From positions 7,068,001-7,132,000 of the forward strand of contig NZ_CP082161.1 in the NCBI RefSeq assembly GCF_023101665.1: a DNA stretch of 64,000 bases. The letters are read 5' to 3'. This stretch comes from Bradyrhizobium sp. 195 (GTDB taxonomy: Bacteria; Pseudomonadota; Alphaproteobacteria; Rhizobiales; Xanthobacteraceae). The position numbers were made by a program, and so were the translations under genes. The notes under the pieces were generated by a model. The model did not search any database and was not told where the DNA came from. It was given only the letters and a program-made list of their open reading frames with translations. Shown here in pieces: positions 1-11,257 of the stretch (position 1 is the stretch's first letter; the number at the start of each line of letters is the position of its first letter).

Positions 1-8
1 AGATCGCT

Positions 9-106
9 GTCATTCCGGGCGATGCGAAGCATCGAACCGGGGTGCGCCCTTGCGCACCTGAGAATCTCGAGATTCCGGGTTCTCGCTTCGCGAGCCCCGG
101 AATGAC
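9..106. repeat. Palindromic intergenic repeat, family B
   Basis: Inverted repeat whose ends read GTCATTCCGGG and CCCCGGAATGAC, with internal self-complementary arms. It lies just downstream of serA. Relatives sit at 24614-24654, 35437-35478 and 47859-47981. Likely a RIME/REP-like non-autonomous element; transcribed copies could fold and protect or terminate the serA message. Confidence 0.75.
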
Positions 107-113
107 GCCGGCC

Positions 114-1703
114 TCAGAACGTCAGCGCCTTGGCCTGCTTGACCTGCGGCAGCGCCTGCACCTTGGCGAGCAGATCAGCCGGCACCGCGCCGTCGACCTC
201 GACCAGCGCGATGGCATCGCTGCCGGGGGCGACGCGGCCGAGATGGAAGGTGGCGATGTTGATCTTGGCATCGCCCAGCAGGCTCGCGAACTGGCCGATG
301 AAGCCCGGCTTGTCCTCGTTGGTGATGTAGATCATCGACTTGCCGAATTCGGCGTCGACGCGGATGCCCTTGACGTCGACCAATCGCGGCTTGCCGTCAT
401 GGTACACGGTGCCGGAGACCGAACGCTCCTGGCGCTCCGTCGCCACCGTGACGGTGATCAGGCTCTCATAATCGCTCTGGGCGGCGCGAACGATCTCGTC
501 GACCACCATGCCGCGCTCCTTGGCGACGACGGGCGCCGACACCACGTTGACCTCGCCCAGCATCGGCCGCAGCAGTCCCGACAGCACGGCGGAGGTGATC
601 GCCTTGATCTTCATCTCGGCGACGTGGCCCTCATAGGTGATCTCGACCTTGAGGATGCCGCTCTCGGTGAGCTGGCCGGCAAACGAGCCGAGCTTCTCGG
701 CGAGCGAGATGAACGGCTTCAGCTTCGGCGCCTCTTCCGCGGTGATCGAGGGGAAATTGACCGCATTCGAGATCGCGCCGGTGAGCAGGTAATCCGACAT
801 CTGCTCGGCGACCTGGAGCGCGACGTTCTCCTGCGCTTCGGTCGTGGACGCCCCGAGATGCGGCGTGCAGATCACGTTGGGATGGCCGAACAGCACGTTC
901 GCGTTCGCGGGTTCCTCGACGAAGACATCGAAGGCGGCGCCCGCAATGTGCTTGGAATTGAGCGCATCGACCACCGCCTGCTCGTCGACGAGACCGCCGC
1001 GGGCGCAGTTGATCAGGCGCACGCCCTTCTTCATCTTGGCGATTGCGGCCGCGTCGATGATGTTCTTCGTCTTCTCGGTCAGCGGCGTGTGCAGCGTGAT
1101 GAAGTCGGCGCGCTTGAGCAAATCGTCGAGCTCGACCTTCTCGACGCCGATGTCCCTGGCGCGCTCGGGCGACAGGAACGGATCGAACGCGATCACCTTC
1201 ATGCGCAGGCCGAGCGCGCGGTCGGCAACGATCGAGCCGATATTACCGCAGCCGACGACGCCCAGCACCTTGCCGGTGATCTCGACGCCCATGAAGCGGT
1301 TCTTCTCCCACTTGCCGGCCTGGGTCGAGGCGTCGGCCTGCGGGATCTCGCGGGCGAGCGCCAGCATCAGGGTGACGGCGTGCTCGGCGGTCGTGATCGA
1401 ATTGCCGAACGGCGTGTTCATCACGATGATGCCCTTGGCCGTGGCGGCGGGGATCTCGACATTGTCGACGCCGATGCCGGCGCGGCCGATCACCTTGAGG
1501 TTGGTCGCCTTGTCGAGAATCTTTGCGGTCGCCTTGGTCGCGGAGCGGATCGCAAGGCCGTCGTAATTGCCGATGATCTCGGCGAGCTTGTCCTTGTCCT
1601 TGCCGAGATTGGGCTGGAAGTCGACCTCGACACCGCGATCCTTGAAGATCTGTACGGCGGCGGGCGAGAGCGCGTCGGAAATGAGAACTTTGGGTTTGGT
1701 CAT
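114..1703 (-). CDS. serA: D-3-phosphoglycerate dehydrogenase SerA
   Basis: Oxidises 3-phosphoglycerate to 3-phosphohydroxypyruvate with NAD, the first committed step of serine synthesis, in the cytosol. The protein is 529 aa when started at ATG 1703 (MTKPKVLIS), the usual length of the long SerA class; the frame is open further upstream but that part is repeat DNA. The Rossmann glycine motif GCGNIG is at residues 151-156, followed by the NCARGG segment (catalytic Arg), EEPAN (Glu) and CTPHLGAST (catalytic His). The C-terminal region is the intervening plus ACT domain (ITNEDKPGFIG), usually the serine-feedback site. serC lies upstream on the same strand, 169 bp away, so the two form a serine-synthesis unit interrupted by a repeat. 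Confidence 0.97.
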   Translation of the reverse strand: MTKPKVLISDALSPAAVQIFKDRGVEVDFQPNLGKDKDKLAEIIGNYDGLAIRSATKATAKILDKATNLKVIGRAGIGVDNVEIPAATAKGIIVMNTPFGNSITTAEHAVTLMLALAREIPQADASTQAGKWEKNRFMGVEITGKVLGVVGCGNIGSIVADRALGLRMKVIAFDPFLSPERARDIGVEKVELDDLLKRADFITLHTPLTEKTKNIIDAAAIAKMKKGVRLINCARGGLVDEQAVVDALNSKHIAGAAFDVFVEEPANANVLFGHPNVICTPHLGASTTEAQENVALQVAEQMSDYLLTGAISNAVNFPSITAEEAPKLKPFISLAEKLGSFAGQLTESGILKVEITYEGHVAEMKIKAITSAVLSGLLRPMLGEVNVVSAPVVAKERGMVVDEIVRAAQSDYESLITVTVATERQERSVSGTVYHDGKPRLVDVKGIRVDAEFGKSMIYITNEDKPGFIGQFASLLGDAKINIATFHLGRVAPGSDAIALVEVDGAVPADLLAKVQALPQVKQAKALTF

Positions 1704-1721
1704 GGGGATGTGTCCTTCACA

Positions 1722-1866
1722 CCCTCCCCTGGAGGGGGAGGGTCGGCGCGCAGCGCCGGGGTGGGGTGAAGCTGCAAACTCGAAATTCGCCGGTGCGCCG
1801 TGTGGAGAGATCACCCCACCCCGCCGCACCTGACGGTGCGTCGACCCTCCCCCTCCAGGGGAGGGC
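1722..1866. repeat. Long inverted repeat between serC and serA
   Basis: The left arm has CCCTCCCCTGGAGGGGGAGG and the right arm has its complement, CCTCCCCCTCCAGGGGAGG. A second nested pair (GGGGTGGGGTGA / TCACCCCACCCC) lies inside. The element fills the serC-serA spacer and would form a long RNA hairpin in a serC-serA transcript. Related G-tract hairpins occur at 15383-15430 and 36033-36138. Confidence 0.7.
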
Positions 1867-1872
1867 AAGAAC

Positions 1873-3045
1873 TCACGCCGCCTTAGGCAGAGCCGCCTTG
1901 GTCTCGGCGAAGGCCCAGTCGATCCACTGCGTCAGCAGCTCGACGTCCTTGGCTTCGACGGTGGCGCCGCACCAGATACGCAGGCCAGCTGGCGCATCGC
2001 GGTAATAGGCGAAGTCGTAGCCGGCGCCTTCCTTCTCGACGAGGGCAACCAGCTTCTTCGAGAAGTCGGCTTGCGCATCTTCGGACAGCGAGGTGATCGC
2101 GGGATCGGTGAACTTGAGGCACACCGAGGTGTTGGAGCGGATCGCGGCATCCTTGGCCAGGAAGTCGATCCACGGCGTCTTCGCCTTCCAGTCGGCGAGC
2201 ACCTTGGTGTTGGCGTCGGCACGCGCGATCAGCGCCTTGAGGCCGCCGATCGATTTGGCCCAGTTCAGCGCATCGAGATAGTCCTCGACGCAGAGCATCG
2301 ACGGCGTGTTGATGGTCTCGCCGACGAAGATGCCTTCGTTGATCTTGCCACCCTTGGTCATGCGGAAAATCTTCGGCAGCGGCCAGGCCGGCTTGTAGGT
2401 CTCGAGTCGCTCCACGGCGCGGGGCGACAGGATCAGCATGCCGTGCGCAGCCTCGCCGCCGAGCGCCTTCTGCCAGGAGAAGGTGACCACGTCGAGCTTC
2501 GCCCAGTCGAGCGGCTGCGCGAACGCGGCCGACGTCGCGTCGCAGATGGTCAGGCCGCTGCGATCCGCCTTGATCCAGTCGGCGTTCGGCACGCGCACGC
2601 CTGAGGTGGTGCCGTTCCAGGTGAAGACGACGTCGCTCGCGGGGTCGACCTTCGACAGGTCGGGGATTTCACCGTAAGCCGCGTTCAGCTTGGTGACGTC
2701 CTTGAGCTTCAATTCCTTGACGATGTCGCTGACCCAGCCCTCGCCGAAGGATTCCCAGGCGAGCGTGGTGACGGGGCGCGCACCGAGCAGCGACCAGAGC
2801 GCCATCTCGACCGCGCCGGTATCGGAGGCCGGCACGATGCCGATGCGGTAATCGGCGGGCACCTCGAGCACTTCGCGCGTCAGATCGATCGCGAGCTTGA
2901 GCTTGGTCTTGCCGACCTTCGCGCGATGCGAGCGGCCGAGTGCTGCGTCCTTGAGATTTTGAGCGTTCCAGCCGGGGCGCTTGGCGCAGGGGCCGGAGGA
3001 GAAATGCGGCACGTTCGGCCGCGAAGCGGGCTTCGCTACAGTCAT
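1873..3045 (-). CDS. serC: Phosphoserine aminotransferase SerC
   Basis: PLP enzyme that converts 3-phosphohydroxypyruvate plus glutamate to O-phosphoserine, the second step of serine synthesis; members can also act in pyridoxine synthesis. It is 390 aa from ATG 3045. The N-terminal phrase [13 protein letters not shown] and the PLP-lysine context [15 protein letters not shown] (about residue 195) mark the Rhizobiales/archaeal-type SerC, which differs from the shorter E. coli type. It sits directly upstream of serA on the same strand. No riboswitch or attenuator is visible in its 5' region. Confidence 0.96.
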   Translation of the reverse strand: MTVAKPASRPNVPHFSSGPCAKRPGWNAQNLKDAALGRSHRAKVGKTKLKLAIDLTREVLEVPADYRIGIVPASDTGAVEMALWSLLGARPVTTLAWESFGEGWVSDIVKELKLKDVTKLNAAYGEIPDLSKVDPASDVVFTWNGTTSGVRVPNADWIKADRSGLTICDATSAAFAQPLDWAKLDVVTFSWQKALGGEAAHGMLILSPRAVERLETYKPAWPLPKIFRMTKGGKINEGIFVGETINTPSMLCVEDYLDALNWAKSIGGLKALIARADANTKVLADWKAKTPWIDFLAKDAAIRSNTSVCLKFTDPAITSLSEDAQADFSKKLVALVEKEGAGYDFAYYRDAPAGLRIWCGATVEAKDVELLTQWIDWAFAETKAALPKAA

Positions 3046-3126
3046 AATATCTACCCTTCCAGATAGTCAGCCTCCCGTTGGGGGGAGGTGTCCCGCCGCG
3101 GCTGATACGGGAATCGGGCAGAGCAG

Positions 3127-3333
3127 TCAAGGAAGTTCCGGCGCCTCACGGCGGCTTGACGGTGCTTCCGCTGCGATACCAGGGGATTCAACGACCGCGA
3201 GCGCATTCAGCAAGCCCGTGGCCTCGCTGATCAATTGCGCGGCCCGGCGGCGGCTGCTGACTTTCAAAATGCATTTGTCATCGGCCTGCACAACGTAATC
3301 GTTGCCGACCTTGATCATCGAATAGCTTGTCAT
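3127..3333 (-). CDS. Small conserved hypothetical protein (68 aa)
   Basis: Starts MTSYSMIKVGNDYVVQADDK from ATG 3333 and carries a basic stretch SSRRRAAQLISEA. The first half looks like a short beta-hairpin and the second like one amphipathic helix; there is no signal peptide or membrane segment. I recognise no family. It lies 81 bp upstream of serC on the same strand and could be cotranscribed with it. It is called as real because the composition is protein-like and the position is intergenic, with no better overlapping frame. Confidence 0.6.
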   Translation of the reverse strand: MTSYSMIKVGNDYVVQADDKCILKVSSRRRAAQLISEATGLLNALAVVESPGIAAEAPSSRREAPELP

Positions 3334-3491
3334 CGAAATCCCCGAACCGAGGCGAGCCCGGTGTCAGACGCCGCGTAGCACCGATCGTTCCTTCATCAAC
3401 GTGAACGACCGACGGGTAGTTTACCGGCTCTTAACATGAACGAATGCGCGACCTGAATTTGCTGATTGCGCAAGGTCCGCAAGCAGTTGGC

Positions 3492-3956
3492 TCAAAAGCG
3501 GACAGTCATACCGACGTGACTCGCTGTGAATCCGAGCCGCTTGTAGAAACGCTGCGCATCGACGCGCGTCTGATGCGTCAGCAGTTCGACCAGATTGCAG
3601 CCGCGCGCCTTTGCTTCCGCGATTGCCCATTGCACCAAACGCTCGCCGATGCCGCGGCTGCGACAATCAGTGGCAACGCGCACGTCTTCGAGCAGGCCAC
3701 GCACGCCACCTTGCGAGCTGATGCCCGGCAGAACCGCAAGCTGCAGGCAGCCGACCACCCTGCCCTCGCTCTCGGCCACCACGAGCGTCAGATTCGGATC
3801 GCGCTCGACCCGCGCGAATGCGTCGTAATAGGCGGCGGGCAACGGATCCTCGACGCGCTCGCGCGCGCGGCCGAGATGATCGTCGGCGAGCATCGCCACG
3901 ATCGCGGGAACGTCGTCGCGGCGCGCGGGACGGATGGAGACGGATTCGGCGCTCAT
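3492..3956 (-). CDS. GNAT-family N-acetyltransferase
   Basis: A 154-aa single-domain GNAT. The acetyl-CoA pyrophosphate loop is visible as RSRGIGERLVQWAI (about residues 98-111; consensus R/Q-x-x-G-x-G/A), after the beta-4 strand VRGLLEDVRVATD. The C-terminal RFYKRLGFTASHVGM is the usual Y/F-x-x-x-GF end of the fold. The substrate cannot be told. It is separated by 15 bp from the downstream GST gene on the same strand, so the two probably share a transcript. Confidence 0.88.
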   Translation of the reverse strand: MSAESVSIRPARRDDVPAIVAMLADDHLGRARERVEDPLPAAYYDAFARVERDPNLTLVVAESEGRVVGCLQLAVLPGISSQGGVRGLLEDVRVATDCRSRGIGERLVQWAIAEAKARGCNLVELLTHQTRVDAQRFYKRLGFTASHVGMTVRF

Positions 3957-3971
3957 GGCGAAAACTCCAAC

Positions 3972-4562
3972 TCAGCGCGCCGGCGGAAGGCCGAGAAACG
4001 CTTCGACTTCGCCGATCCAGCGGCGGACGGAAGCATAACGGCCGAGGTCGAAGCCGCCCTCATGCGCGACGCGGGTATAGGCGAGCAGCGAGACATCGGC
4101 GAGCGAAACGTCCTCGCCGGCGAAGAAACGGCTGGCCGCCAGCTGCTGCTCCATGCGGTCGAGCGCCGCATAGCCGCGCTTGACCTTTTCAGGATCCAGC
4201 TCGGAGGCGTCCTTGCCGAGATAGACGAGCAGGAAGCGGCACACAGCAATATAGGGCTCGTGGCTGTACTGCTCCCAGAACAGCCATTCATCCATCTTGG
4301 CCGCAGCAAAGGCATTCCGCGGAACGAGCGCGCTGTCGCGGGCGAGGTAGCGGATGATGGCATTGGATTGCGCCAGCGAGCGGCCGTCATCGAAGGCGAT
4401 TGTCGGCACCTGGCCGGCACCGTTCATGGCAAGGAATTGCGGCGTGCGCGTCTCGCCCTTGCTCGTGTCGATCTCGATCCAGCGGTAGGGCAATGCGAGA
4501 TGATCGCAGACCCACTTCACCTTGAGGCAATTGCCGGAATTGCTGTCGCCGTAGATCTTCAT
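3972..4562 (-). CDS. Glutathione S-transferase family protein
   Basis: Cytosolic GST of 196 aa from ATG 4562 (MKIYGDSNSGNCLKV); the frame extends upstream but lacks domain sequence. The thioredoxin-like N-domain has the cis-Pro signature GQVPTIAF and the glutathione gamma-glutamyl motif QSNAI. The helical C-domain has SLADVSLLAY with the N-capping aspartate. The motif NSGNCLKVKW resembles the second window GST (20350-21000), so the two look like paralogues. The substrate is unknown; roles in peroxide or electrophile detoxification are typical. Confidence 0.9.
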   Translation of the reverse strand: MKIYGDSNSGNCLKVKWVCDHLALPYRWIEIDTSKGETRTPQFLAMNGAGQVPTIAFDDGRSLAQSNAIIRYLARDSALVPRNAFAAAKMDEWLFWEQYSHEPYIAVCRFLLVYLGKDASELDPEKVKRGYAALDRMEQQLAASRFFAGEDVSLADVSLLAYTRVAHEGGFDLGRYASVRRWIGEVEAFLGLPPAR

Positions 4563-4634
4563 CGCTGCCGCCCCGCTTTGGAGCGACAGAGCATCAGGAC
4601 GACGAAGCCGTGTCAACCGGCTGCGAACGCGGGC

Positions 4635-5495
4635 TTAGAATTTGTAGCCGGCACCCACGCGGAAATTGTTCAGATTGACCGAGATGTTCTTGGCGTTCGA
4701 GAACCCGACATGCTCCCATTCGCCGCGGAGGATCAAACAGTCGAGCAGTGCGTATTCGATACCGATGCCCCCCGTCCATCCGTAGATGAAGCTGTTCGCG
4801 CGCCGCTCGGTCTGCGTCATCGTACCCGACCCGATATTCGTGCGCGTCGTGACGCCGGTGTTGGGGTCGGTGTAGTCGTCGTTCTTCAGATACGACACCG
4901 TCGCAAACCTCGACACGTCGGCGCGTCCGATCGCGAGGCCGCCGAACGCATAAGGCATGAAGTCTCCGCCGGACCAACCAACCCGGCCTCGGAAAGTCAC
5001 GTAGTCCTTGAGCTGCAACGCGGCGCCGCCGCCGAGCGTCGTGGTATAGGAATAGACGTGATCCGTGGGCGCGGTTTCACCTGGGATCAATCGCGTCATG
5101 GAATCGCTCGCGCTGCTCCCGAGATTGTTCATGTAGCTGTAGTTGGCTTCGACGCCCATCACGGCGTCATAGAACTGCCAATTACGGCCGACATAGGCAC
5201 CGAATCCCGTGCTCTGAACGTGGTTCTTGGGCAGCAGCGACCAACCACCAACAGGTGCCTGCAGGATGCTGTCGCGCAGCATGAAATCCGTCATCGATTT
5301 CGGAGCGCGGCTGAAGTCCATCTCGGTCGTGGCGAAACCGAATTGACCGCCGACATAGAAGCCGTCCCAATTGACCGAGGACTTCGACAGGCCATCGGTG
5401 AAGCCGCCGCGCAGGATCGGCAGGTCCGGCATGTCGGCCGCGTGCGCGGCAGACACCGTCCCCAACATCGCTGCCGCCAACATCAGCCTACGCAT
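4635..5495 (-). CDS. Outer-membrane beta-barrel protein (Omp25/31-like)
   Basis: 286 aa from ATG 5495. A signal peptide MRRLMLAAAMLGTVSAAHA precedes the mature start ADMPDLP, a pattern typical of Rhizobiales Omp25/31 proteins. The body alternates hydrophobic and polar residues with barrel phrases such as GFYVGGQFGF, GIEYALLD and LRGEWEHVGF, and ends NNFRVGAGYKF, with the C-terminal Phe used for BAM recognition. The frame is open for 13 codons upstream, but that part is not signal-like. It lies downstream of another barrel gene and is separated from it by a strong terminator, so it is transcribed on its own. Confidence 0.9.
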   Translation of the reverse strand: MRRLMLAAAMLGTVSAAHAADMPDLPILRGGFTDGLSKSSVNWDGFYVGGQFGFATTEMDFSRAPKSMTDFMLRDSILQAPVGGWSLLPKNHVQSTGFGAYVGRNWQFYDAVMGVEANYSYMNNLGSSASDSMTRLIPGETAPTDHVYSYTTTLGGGAALQLKDYVTFRGRVGWSGGDFMPYAFGGLAIGRADVSRFATVSYLKNDDYTDPNTGVTTRTNIGSGTMTQTERRANSFIYGWTGGIGIEYALLDCLILRGEWEHVGFSNAKNISVNLNNFRVGAGYKF

Positions 5496-5604
5496 CGCAA
5501 CGCTCCATCGGACTCGAACTGTTGCGATGATCATCGCCTGTTAACCTTAACCAATGGTTGCGTCGGCCGCTTTCGTCGCGACCAGGCCATGAAAAATCCG
5601 CAAA

Positions 5605-5635
5605 GCAAAACGGCGCGGGATGATCCCGCGCCGTT
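5605..5635 (-). terminator. Intrinsic terminator after the barrel gene at 5664-6518
   Basis: On the minus strand AACGGCGCGGGA pairs perfectly with TCCCGCGCCGTT (12 bp, 3-nt loop) and is followed by TTTTGC. It sits 29 bp past the stop of the upstream barrel gene and before the start of the next. Confidence 0.9.
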
Positions 5636-5663
5636 AAGAAGTCCTAACCGATCAGCTGGCTGA

Positions 5664-6518
5664 TCAGCCCTTGGTGACCAGCGGCGGCGGCGGCGGCATG
5701 TAGGCCGGTGCGCTGTCGAGATTCCAGCGCACGCCAAACTTCAGGTCGTGCGAGGTGATGTCCTTGAACTTGAAAACGTTGTTGGTCGTGCCGCCGGTGT
5801 AGTCCGACAGGACTCCGGTCTGTCCCGGTCCCAGGTCAACGTAGCTGTAGGCGAGTTCGAGGACGAGGTTGGGATTGACCTTATAGGCGAGACCGGCATG
5901 GGCCGCCCAGGCGAAATTCCACTTCGAGCCAGTCGGTGCACTCGCGAAGCTCGTGTTTCCGACTGCCAGGTTGTTGATGCCCGTATCGGTGAAGTTCGCG
6001 ATCGAAACGCGCGCACCGCCGACACCGGCGCCGATGAACGGCGTGATGCACCACCAGGTGCCGAGGTCGACATACGCGTTGGCCAAGACCAGCCATTCGG
6101 ACTTGCTGGCGCTGTAATTGTCGATGCCGCTGTAAGGTACGCCGCCCGCGGTTCCGGTGAAACGATCCGTTCCCTTGAAGTTTGAATTGCCGCGGTACTG
6201 CCCGGTCACGTCGGCCCGGAACCAGTTGTTGAACCGGTAGCCGACGCCCAGACCGTAGATGCCGGCCGCATCGAACGAGGTCTTCTGATCAAACGAGGTG
6301 AGCTGCGAATAAGCCGACTCGCGACCGTAGTGCAAATCGCTCGTCTTCTGATTGCTGAAGCCGATATCGCCACGGAGATACCAGCCGCCGAAATCGGCGG
6401 GCGGAGCGGGCGGCGCGTACATGGGAGGGGGCGCCGCGATCGGCATGTCGGCGGCGAATGCCATCGACGAGATCAGGGTTGCCGCACCCGCGGCAAGGAG
6501 AGACTTAACGCTACGCAT
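5664..6518 (-). CDS. Outer-membrane beta-barrel protein (Omp25/31-like, Pro-rich linker)
   Basis: 284 aa from ATG 6518. A signal peptide MRSVKSLLAAGAATLISSMAFA is followed by ADMPIAAPPPMYAPPAPP, a proline-rich leader, and then GGWYLRGDIGF, the first strand of an Omp25-type barrel. It ends PPPPPLVTKG rather than in an aromatic residue, so the last strand (HDLKFGVRWNL) lies about 20 residues inside. A signal for its own transcription is likely in the AT-rich 6590-6650 region upstream, but I could not fix a promoter. Expected in the outer membrane; function structural or porin-like. Confidence 0.9.
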   Translation of the reverse strand: MRSVKSLLAAGAATLISSMAFAADMPIAAPPPMYAPPAPPADFGGWYLRGDIGFSNQKTSDLHYGRESAYSQLTSFDQKTSFDAAGIYGLGVGYRFNNWFRADVTGQYRGNSNFKGTDRFTGTAGGVPYSGIDNYSASKSEWLVLANAYVDLGTWWCITPFIGAGVGGARVSIANFTDTGINNLAVGNTSFASAPTGSKWNFAWAAHAGLAYKVNPNLVLELAYSYVDLGPGQTGVLSDYTGGTTNNVFKFKDITSHDLKFGVRWNLDSAPAYMPPPPPLVTKG

Positions 6519-6745
6519 TGGCTTCGTCCTTTTGGCCGGTGAGGCAAATACGCAGGCCTCACGTTCTGGAAACTCACGGAGCGGACGATGCCAGCAAATG
6601 TTTAAGCGCCACTTAACCCTAATTTTTAAGGTTGATTTTTTCTCACCTCACACGCGGATGCGGCTGGAGCGTTGCCAAAATGCGGCGGTCGCGCGCCGCA
6701 ATTGCTAACGATTGATGAAGCCGCAATGCGGCGAAGCGAGATTTG

Positions 6746-8044
6746 TTAACGCTTGTGCTGGGGCAACCTGGGCAGGAACACCGCAAGCAGGCCGATCGCC
6801 GGCAGATAGGCGCAGACCTGGTAGACGAACTCGATCGAGGTGCGATCGGCGAGCTTGCCGAGTACGGCAGCCCCCAGGCCCCCGATGCCGAAGGCGACGC
6901 CGAAGAACACGCCGGAGATCATGCCGAATCTGTGCGGCACCAGCTCCTGCGCGAATACGATGATCGATGACGTGGTCGAGGAGATGATCAGGCCGATGAT
7001 GACCGACAACACAGCGCTCGCAACGAGCCCGGCATAAGGCAGCGCCAGCGTGAACGGCAGCGCGCCCAGGATCGAAATCCAGATCACGATCTTGCGGCCG
7101 AAGCGATCACCCAAGGGACCGCCCAGAAACGCACCGACCGCGTTCGCCGCGAGGAAGATGAAGAGATACATCTGCGCTGCCTGCGTGGAGACGCCGAAGC
7201 GGTCGATCAGGTAAAAGATGTAGTAGCTCGACAGGCTCGATACGTAGAGCTGCTTTGAGAACAGCAGCGCGACCAGCACGAGCAGCGCAACGGCGACGCG
7301 TCGCGAGCTCGGCGCGTCGGGATGGGACTGAAGTGCCGCCGTCTTCTTCGCCTTGATCTGCGGCGCATACCAGCGGCCGATCCGCCAGAGGATAAGGATC
7401 GCCAGGAACGCGATCGAGGAGAACCAGGCGATGCTGCCCTGCCCGAACGGCACCACGATCAGCGCAGCCAGCACCGGCCCCATCGATGTGCCGAAACTGC
7501 CACCGAGCTGAAACACCGATTGCGCAAAGCCGTAGCGGCCGCCGGAGGCGAGCCGCGCGATGCGTGCCGATTCCGGATGAAACACCGCCGAGCCGAGGCC
7601 GACCAGCGCGGCGGCAACGAGAATGACGAGGTATTGCTGCGCGGCGCTGAGCAGCAGCAGGCCGAAGAAGGTCGAGGCCATGCCGATCGCCAGCGAATAG
7701 GGCTGCGCCTTCTTGTCGGTGTAATGGCCGACCACCGGCTGGAGCAGCGAGGCCGTGAATTGGAAGGCCAGCGTGATCATGCCGATCTGCGCGAAGTCGA
7801 GCGCGTAGGTGTCCTTCAGGATCGGATACACCGAGGCGATCAGCGACTGCATGGTGTCGTTGAGGAAGTGCGAGACGCTGATGCCGGCGAGCACGACATA
7901 AGCCGGCCCTGCCGCTTTGGCAGCGGGTGCCACGTCGGCGACAACGACGGACTCGGTCAGCGTTCCCTCTGAGACGACGACAGGCTTGTTCAAAGCAGCG
8001 ATCCCGGCGCGGCAGATTGCCGCGATCTGATCGTTACGATGCAC
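6746..8044 (-). CDS. MFS transporter, fosmidomycin-resistance (Fsr)-like
   Basis: 432 aa, about 12 hydrophobic segments. The opening membrane phrase SVSHFLNDTMQSLIASVYPILK is characteristic of the Fsr/fosmidomycin-resistance branch of the MFS, and the loop GPLGDRFGRKIVIW is an MFS motif-A-like sequence between TM8 and TM9. Probably a proton-driven efflux pump in the inner membrane; the true substrate is unknown. The first 40 residues are poorly conserved in character and the start could be a few codons downstream; 8044 is the longest ATG. Confidence 0.88.
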   Translation of the reverse strand: MHRNDQIAAICRAGIAALNKPVVVSEGTLTESVVVADVAPAAKAAGPAYVVLAGISVSHFLNDTMQSLIASVYPILKDTYALDFAQIGMITLAFQFTASLLQPVVGHYTDKKAQPYSLAIGMASTFFGLLLLSAAQQYLVILVAAALVGLGSAVFHPESARIARLASGGRYGFAQSVFQLGGSFGTSMGPVLAALIVVPFGQGSIAWFSSIAFLAILILWRIGRWYAPQIKAKKTAALQSHPDAPSSRRVAVALLVLVALLFSKQLYVSSLSSYYIFYLIDRFGVSTQAAQMYLFIFLAANAVGAFLGGPLGDRFGRKIVIWISILGALPFTLALPYAGLVASAVLSVIIGLIISSTTSSIIVFAQELVPHRFGMISGVFFGVAFGIGGLGAAVLGKLADRTSIEFVYQVCAYLPAIGLLAVFLPRLPQHKR

Positions 8045-8118
8045 GCGGCGCTCGAACCACCGCCAATCGCTTATGGCTGGGATGCGCGTGTCTTACCCAA
8101 TTCCCGCGAGTCCGGAAT

Positions 8119-8210
8119 CGTAGGGTGGGCAAAGGCGCATTTGCGCCGTGCCCACGATCTGTCCGAGACGGCGACGGAGCGTGGGCACGCTTCGCTTTGC
8201 CCACCCTACG
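8119..8210. repeat. Palindromic intergenic repeat, family A (copy 1)
   Basis: Ends CGTAGGGTGGGCAAAG and CTTTGCCCACCCTACG are exact inverted complements. Internal boxes GTGCCCAC and GTGGGCAC form a second complementary pair. The same architecture recurs at 18335, 27738, 41645, 49812 and 52672, with a variant at 11258. Located between the MFS gene and glmM. Confidence 0.9.
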
Positions 8211-8258
8211 CTGCTGCCCGTGAGGTGAGATCACCCACCCCGCTCGTGCTTGAAAACC

Positions 8259-9602
8259 TCACGCCGCGGCGTGGCCCAGCGCGGAGACGATGGTGTCGAC
8301 GACGTCCTCGACCAGGAGGCGGTCCTCGCCCTCGCCCATGACGCGGATCACCGGCTCGGTGCCGGAGGAGCGGATCAAGAGGCGGCCATGGCCGTTGAGA
8401 CGCTTCTCGCCGTCGGAGATCGCCGACTTGACGTCGGAATCGTCGAGCGGCTTGCCGCCCTTGTGGCGGACGTTCTTGAGGATCTGCGGCAGCGGATCGA
8501 AACGGTGGCAGACTTCGGACACCGGCCGGCGCAACTTCTGCACCACGGCCAGCACCTGCAATGCCGCAACGAAGCCATCGCCGGTGGTGGCGTAGTCGGA
8601 CAGGATGATGTGGCCGGACTGCTCGCCGCCGAGATTGTAGCCGCCGTTCAGCATCTGCTCGAGCACGTAACGGTCGCCGACCGGCGTGCGCACGAGATCG
8701 AGCCCCTGCCCGTTCAGGAAACGCTCGAGGCCGAGATTGGACATCACGGTGGCGACGATGCCCGGCCGCGACAGCCGGCCGTCTTCCTTCCAGCTCTGCG
8801 CGATCACGGCGAGCAGCTGGTCGCCGTCGACGATATGGCCGCGCTCATCGACAAGGATGACGCGATCGGCGTCGCCGTCCAGCGCGATGCCGATGTCGGC
8901 GCGCATCTCGCGCACCTTCTTCGACAGGGCTTCCGGCGAGGTCGAGCCGCATTCCTTGTTGATGTTGAAGCCGTCGGGCTCGACACCGATCGGCACGACG
9001 TCGGCACCCAGCTCCCACAGCGCCTCCGGCACTACCTTGTAGGCAGCGCCATTGGCGCAATCGACCACGACGCGCAGGCCGTCCAGCGACAGATCGCGCG
9101 GCAGCGTGCGCTTGGCGAATTCGATGTAGCGGTCATGCACGCCGTCGATGCGGCGAGCGCGGCCCAGGCTCGCGCTTTGTGCGAGCCTCTTGTCGAGGGA
9201 TTCGTCGAGCAGCTGCTCGATCTGCCGCTCGACGTCGTCGGACAGCTTGAAGCCCTGCGGGCCGAATAGCTTGATGCCGTTGTCCTCGAACAGATTGTGC
9301 GAGGCCGAGATCATCACGCCGAGATCGGCGCGCATCGACTTGGTCAGCATCGCCACCGCCGGCGTTGGCATCGGCCCGACCAGCAGCACGTCCATGCCGA
9401 CGGAGGTGAAGCCCGCGACCATCGCGTATTCGATCATGTAGCCGGACAGGCGGGTGTCCTTGCCGATCACCACCCGGTGGCGATGATCACCGCGCTGGAA
9501 TGCGAGGCCTGCGGCCTGGCCGACCTTGAGCGCGAGCTCCGGCGTGATCAGTCCGTTGGCGCGGCCCCGAATCCCGTCCGTCCCGAAATATTTGCGACTC
9601 AT
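8259..9602 (-). CDS. glmM: Phosphoglucosamine mutase GlmM
   Basis: Interconverts glucosamine-6-phosphate and glucosamine-1-phosphate for UDP-GlcNAc, hence peptidoglycan and LPS. It is 447 aa from ATG 9602 ([13 protein letters not shown]), matching the family length; the frame is open 22 codons further but begins in non-coding sequence. Visible motifs: the N-terminal GTDGIRG, the phosphoserine loop MISASHN, the metal loop DGDADR, the sugar loop GGEQSGH and the phosphate-binding end [12 protein letters not shown]. It stands alone here, between the MFS gene and a small acidic protein on the same strand. Confidence 0.98.
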   Translation of the reverse strand: MSRKYFGTDGIRGRANGLITPELALKVGQAAGLAFQRGDHRHRVVIGKDTRLSGYMIEYAMVAGFTSVGMDVLLVGPMPTPAVAMLTKSMRADLGVMISASHNLFEDNGIKLFGPQGFKLSDDVERQIEQLLDESLDKRLAQSASLGRARRIDGVHDRYIEFAKRTLPRDLSLDGLRVVVDCANGAAYKVVPEALWELGADVVPIGVEPDGFNINKECGSTSPEALSKKVREMRADIGIALDGDADRVILVDERGHIVDGDQLLAVIAQSWKEDGRLSRPGIVATVMSNLGLERFLNGQGLDLVRTPVGDRYVLEQMLNGGYNLGGEQSGHIILSDYATTGDGFVAALQVLAVVQKLRRPVSEVCHRFDPLPQILKNVRHKGGKPLDDSDVKSAISDGEKRLNGHGRLLIRSSGTEPVIRVMGEGEDRLLVEDVVDTIVSALGHAAA

Positions 9603-9821
9603 ATCGTCCCCCGAGCAACAACCAGGGATCCCCATTGCAACCACGGGCTGCCCGAACGGGCCCCGCATCCCTGATTTGCTTGGGCTGTTATAATGCCTGT
9701 GCGGCTAACTTGGCTTCAAAAAATATGATGAATCATTACGGAACCGCGCCGCATTGATCTGATAACGTGTTGTTAACATTATGCTTCCCGCGCGAGCCGG
9801 AAAAGACGAGGGAACCCGCCC

Positions 9822-11241
<1,420 letters not shown>

Positions 11242-11257
11242 CCGCAGAGACGGTGCC

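Noticed and set aside
42..1769. 575-aa open frame on the plus strand opposite serA
   Set aside because: It is the antisense of serA; Arg/Asp/His-rich composition is a by-product of high GC, and serA motifs on the minus strand are complete.
3444..5663. 739-aa plus-strand open frame
   Set aside because: Runs antisense through GNAT, GST and an outer-membrane barrel gene; no domain or signal, low-complexity Arg/Glu/Asp content.
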